DNA of 64,000 nt from Jacaranda mimosifolia (taxonomy: Eukaryota; Streptophyta; Magnoliopsida; Lamiales; Bignoniaceae): positions 5,064,507 to 5,128,506 of the forward strand of contig CM032121.1 in NCBI GenBank assembly GCA_018894105.1, written 5' to 3'. Below, one piece after another: positions 56,023 through 64,000 of this stretch (position 1 is its first letter; the number at the start of each line of letters is the position of its first letter). The notes beneath the pieces were generated by a model. That model had not been told where the DNA came from, ran no database searches, and saw nothing but the letters and a program-made list of their open reading frames with translations. Position numbers and translations under genes: made by a program.

Positions 56023-56449
56023 CACTACAAGAAAAAGATAAATTTGTGACAAAATAGTAAGCAACAATACAAAAGTTGTCACTAATTATGTATATTAAGT
56101 GACAACAGTTTTAATTTTGTCACCTTAATGATTTTTACAAACTAAATAGTAACAAAAATGCGTTTAAATTGTCACCATAGACAATTAGTGACACACCTAT
56201 AGTGACAATGAAAATTTTATTGTCACTAGGTTATCACTATAGGAGTATCACTAATTGTTAATGGTGACAACTCAAAACATTATTTTTTGTCACTATTGAA
56301 TCATATTATGATAAAATAAAAATTATTGTCACTTAAAAATTATTATTAGTGACAAGATAAAAGTTGTTGTCACTTAATACATGTTATTAGTGACCACTTT
56401 TACTCTATCACTTATTATTTTGTTACTAATATTATATTTTTTTGTAGTG
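56023..56449. mobile_element. CACTA-type MITE with GTGACAA palindromes
   Basis: Ends CACTACAAGAAAAA and TTTTTTTGTAGTG, inverted and with the CACTA signature, flanked by 3-bp TSD TAA (56020-56022, 56450-56452). The 427-bp interior is a dispersed set of GTGACAA/TTGTCAC units and would fold into a long imperfect hairpin. Non-coding. Confidence 0.88.
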
Positions 56450-56966
56450 TAAATTTGTAAACTAAAGTGGTCAAATACTTGTGAAATCTCATAAAACTAG
56501 AATAAAATTGATGCAATAATTTAACTATAAACCTTGAAAACATTCAAATTAAATAGATACATTATATTAAAATAAAAATATTAAAATTAATTCTACAATA
56601 GAGAAAATTTTAAAACTTCCAACCCTTCAACCCCATTTTGAGATCAAGTGGCATCTATATCATCATGACCCACATCACATTAATATACATATATATATAT
56701 ATATGTATATGTGTGTGTGTGGAATGTCAAATTGGAGCTCTTCCACTTATTATTGCTCAAGCCTCAGTGGGCATGGATAATTATTCGCAGTGGGCCTTGG
56801 CATCACTCCGAAGGTAACAAAAAATAAAGACATCGTATATATAGCTAAAAAAAATTATCCATTAAAATAGAAATTCATTAATTCTGAAGAATATGGAAAT
56901 ATATATATATATATTTAATCTATGTGACTAGTAATTAATTATATACGGACGTCACATGGGGTATAA

Positions 56967-57620
56967 ATAATTACTTTAATGATCCACTTAAAATAGAATC
57001 AATTGCACTAATTATATGGATACAAATAATTTATAAAAAAGTTTAGTGTCTTATACCCCAATGATATTAGCTTTTTCTATTATGTGAGAGGTCTTGAGTT
57101 CGAACTCGAATGATTTTATTTTATTTTTTGGGGTACCTTATGTACATCTAATTATGCAGTTTGTACTTTTGTTTATTTAATTTGGTAATAGAATATTATT
57201 GACTTGTTGAAAAGATAATTTTCGTTATTTGTAACGTTCTTTGAAAAAATACATAATTTATAAAGAAGAGTTAATGATCATATATATATATATATGTATA
57301 TACATATATTTAGAAATGTAGACTTAATTTATAAAGAAGAGTTAATGGTCATATATACATATATGTATATATATATATTTATAAATGTGGTCCTAGTCTG
57401 CACGTAGCTAGAAATCAATCGACTTACCTTTACATGTTTCCTCCAATAATTCGTAGCGTGACTTTACAGTTCCATCCAAATTTTCCTCATGTGACCCTCA
57501 AAGCGAAGCCAAAACAACCGTTGAAAAAATCCAAGGAAAATACTAACTTTCGGATACAAAATCTACATTATATTCCCTATCTCCATCATCGCCATTGATC
57601 ACGCATGAAAGGATGTTGTA
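56967..57620. repeat. Upstream arm of a dispersed local duplication
   Basis: It aligns collinearly with 58240-58575: ATAATTAC..GATCC.CTTAAAATAGAAT, AATTTATAAAGAAG, GTGG(C/T)CCTAGT, AAGCGAAGCCAAAACAACCGTTG, then TCGGATACAAAAT and CATTGATC-C. This arm has a SINE inserted plus a second small AT-rich repeat. Confidence 0.8.
57042..57254 (+). mobile_element. SINE inserted in one arm of the duplication
   Basis: Flanked by the near-perfect 14-bp direct repeat AATTTATAAA(A/G)AAG (57028-57041, 57255-57268). It has a B box GAGTTCGAACTC and a tail related to the SINE at 40490. The other arm (58299-58312, AATTTACAAAGAAG) holds a single uninterrupted copy of the target, that is, the empty site. Confidence 0.85.
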
Positions 57621-57898
57621 GTCGTGTCCCAATTTCTTTTGTAGAATGTGTGGATCATTTATCTCTATTGGAAGGATAAAGTGGTATTTGACTATGATGA
57701 AGATATCTATTAGAATTTTACTTGAAAGACTATTTTACTTTTGGAATTTTCAGAAATGTTCAAATAAGACGGATACATGCGTCTTTATATTTGGGTTCGG
57801 ACTTGAGTTAAAGACCCAATTTGTAAGCCGTTGATTTCAAAAGAATTTGTTGAACAAGAAGTTGCCACCAAGATCGTACAAAAAAAATGACATTTCAC

Positions 57899-57937
<39 letters not shown>

Positions 57938-58239
57938 GATGATTATGCAAAGTAACATGTCATACTTTTTTACATTCGAATTTTACTTGAGTTCTTAAAT
58001 TCATATTTTCTTACGTCAATCATAATCTAACTTAATTTTGAGGTTCATAACTAAACACAACTCAGCTAGCCCAATATTTGCTCTTGTAGTTAGGTTGAAT
58101 ATCCAAAATATTTGTGCGAATTAGAATCAAGTTCGAGATTATTTTAGATAACTCAATTCACATAAGAAACCTCAAGATTTAGAGACGCATAATTAAAGAC
58201 TTTTGGGGCAATCAGGCTATGAAAAGATGAAATTAATAA

Positions 58240-64000
<5,761 letters not shown>

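Noticed and set aside
56060..56440. Repeated GTGACAA units resembling a CRISPR-like or tandem array
   Set aside because: Units are irregularly spaced, occur on both strands, and are enclosed by CACTA termini with a TSD; the setting is a plant nuclear genome.

Overview
The window is nuclear DNA from a flowering plant, almost certainly a core eudicot. It carries spliced plant genes with AT-rich introns, intergenic DNA packed with short TIR transposons and tRNA-derived SINEs, and proteins that align from memory with Arabidopsis families. The species cannot be fixed from the sequence; an asterid is only a guess. No prokaryotic, viral, CRISPR or organellar segment was seen.

Six protein-coding genes are supported. 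Five have exon models in which every phase closes; the sixth runs off the window edge. From left to right: (1) 438-2735 (+), a 154-aa MIP18/DUF59 protein (AE7-like, cytosolic Fe-S cluster targeting), whose first intron is a U12-type AT-AC intron. (2) 3306-5101 (-), a 276-aa Sec14/CRAL-TRIO lipid-transfer protein, convergent with gene 1, with a probable 5' leader intron of about 1.9 kb. (3) 17479-23336 (+), a 12-exon, 470-aa MTOPVIB (meiotic topoisomerase VI B-like), with two GC-AG introns, two micro-exons and a U12-type AT-AG intron. (4) 25083-25859 (-), a 124-aa organelle-targeted protein of unknown function. (5) 29604-31418 (-), an intronless 604-aa GRAS regulator of the SCL4/SCL7 type. (6) 45181-51322 (-), a 16-exon, 628-aa mitochondrial succinate dehydrogenase flavoprotein (SDH1). 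At the right edge, 58496-beyond 64000 (-), lies the 3' two thirds of DWF4/CYP90B1 (brassinosteroid C-22 hydroxylase), with an unusual 3.9-kb last intron. The genes are unrelated housekeeping, developmental and meiotic genes and form no pathway cluster.

The spaces between genes (about 7.3-17 kb, 26-29 kb, 31.5-45 kb and 51.4-58.2 kb) are AT-rich and gene-free. They hold many non-autonomous elements that can be delimited by terminal repeats plus target-site duplications: two Mutator-like elements (9- and 10-bp TSDs), three hAT-like MITEs (8-bp TSDs), a Tourist/Harbinger-like family of about 385 bp in at least six copies (TWA TSDs), smaller Tourist-like relatives, a CACTA MITE, an AT-rich MITE family and several SINEs. 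One SINE sits in one arm of a local duplication while the other arm keeps the empty site. Three GC-richer islands (33.57-33.97, 37.89-38.05 and 59.68-60.0 kb) contain clustered GGNCCCAC/GTGGGNCC motifs and are candidate regulatory DNA.

I found no wholly new gene system. The most notable points are the minor-spliceosome introns, the noncanonical splice sites of MTOPVIB, the expanded DWF4 terminal intron with its duplicated 3' end, and the 1.14-kb MULE with internal palindromes.
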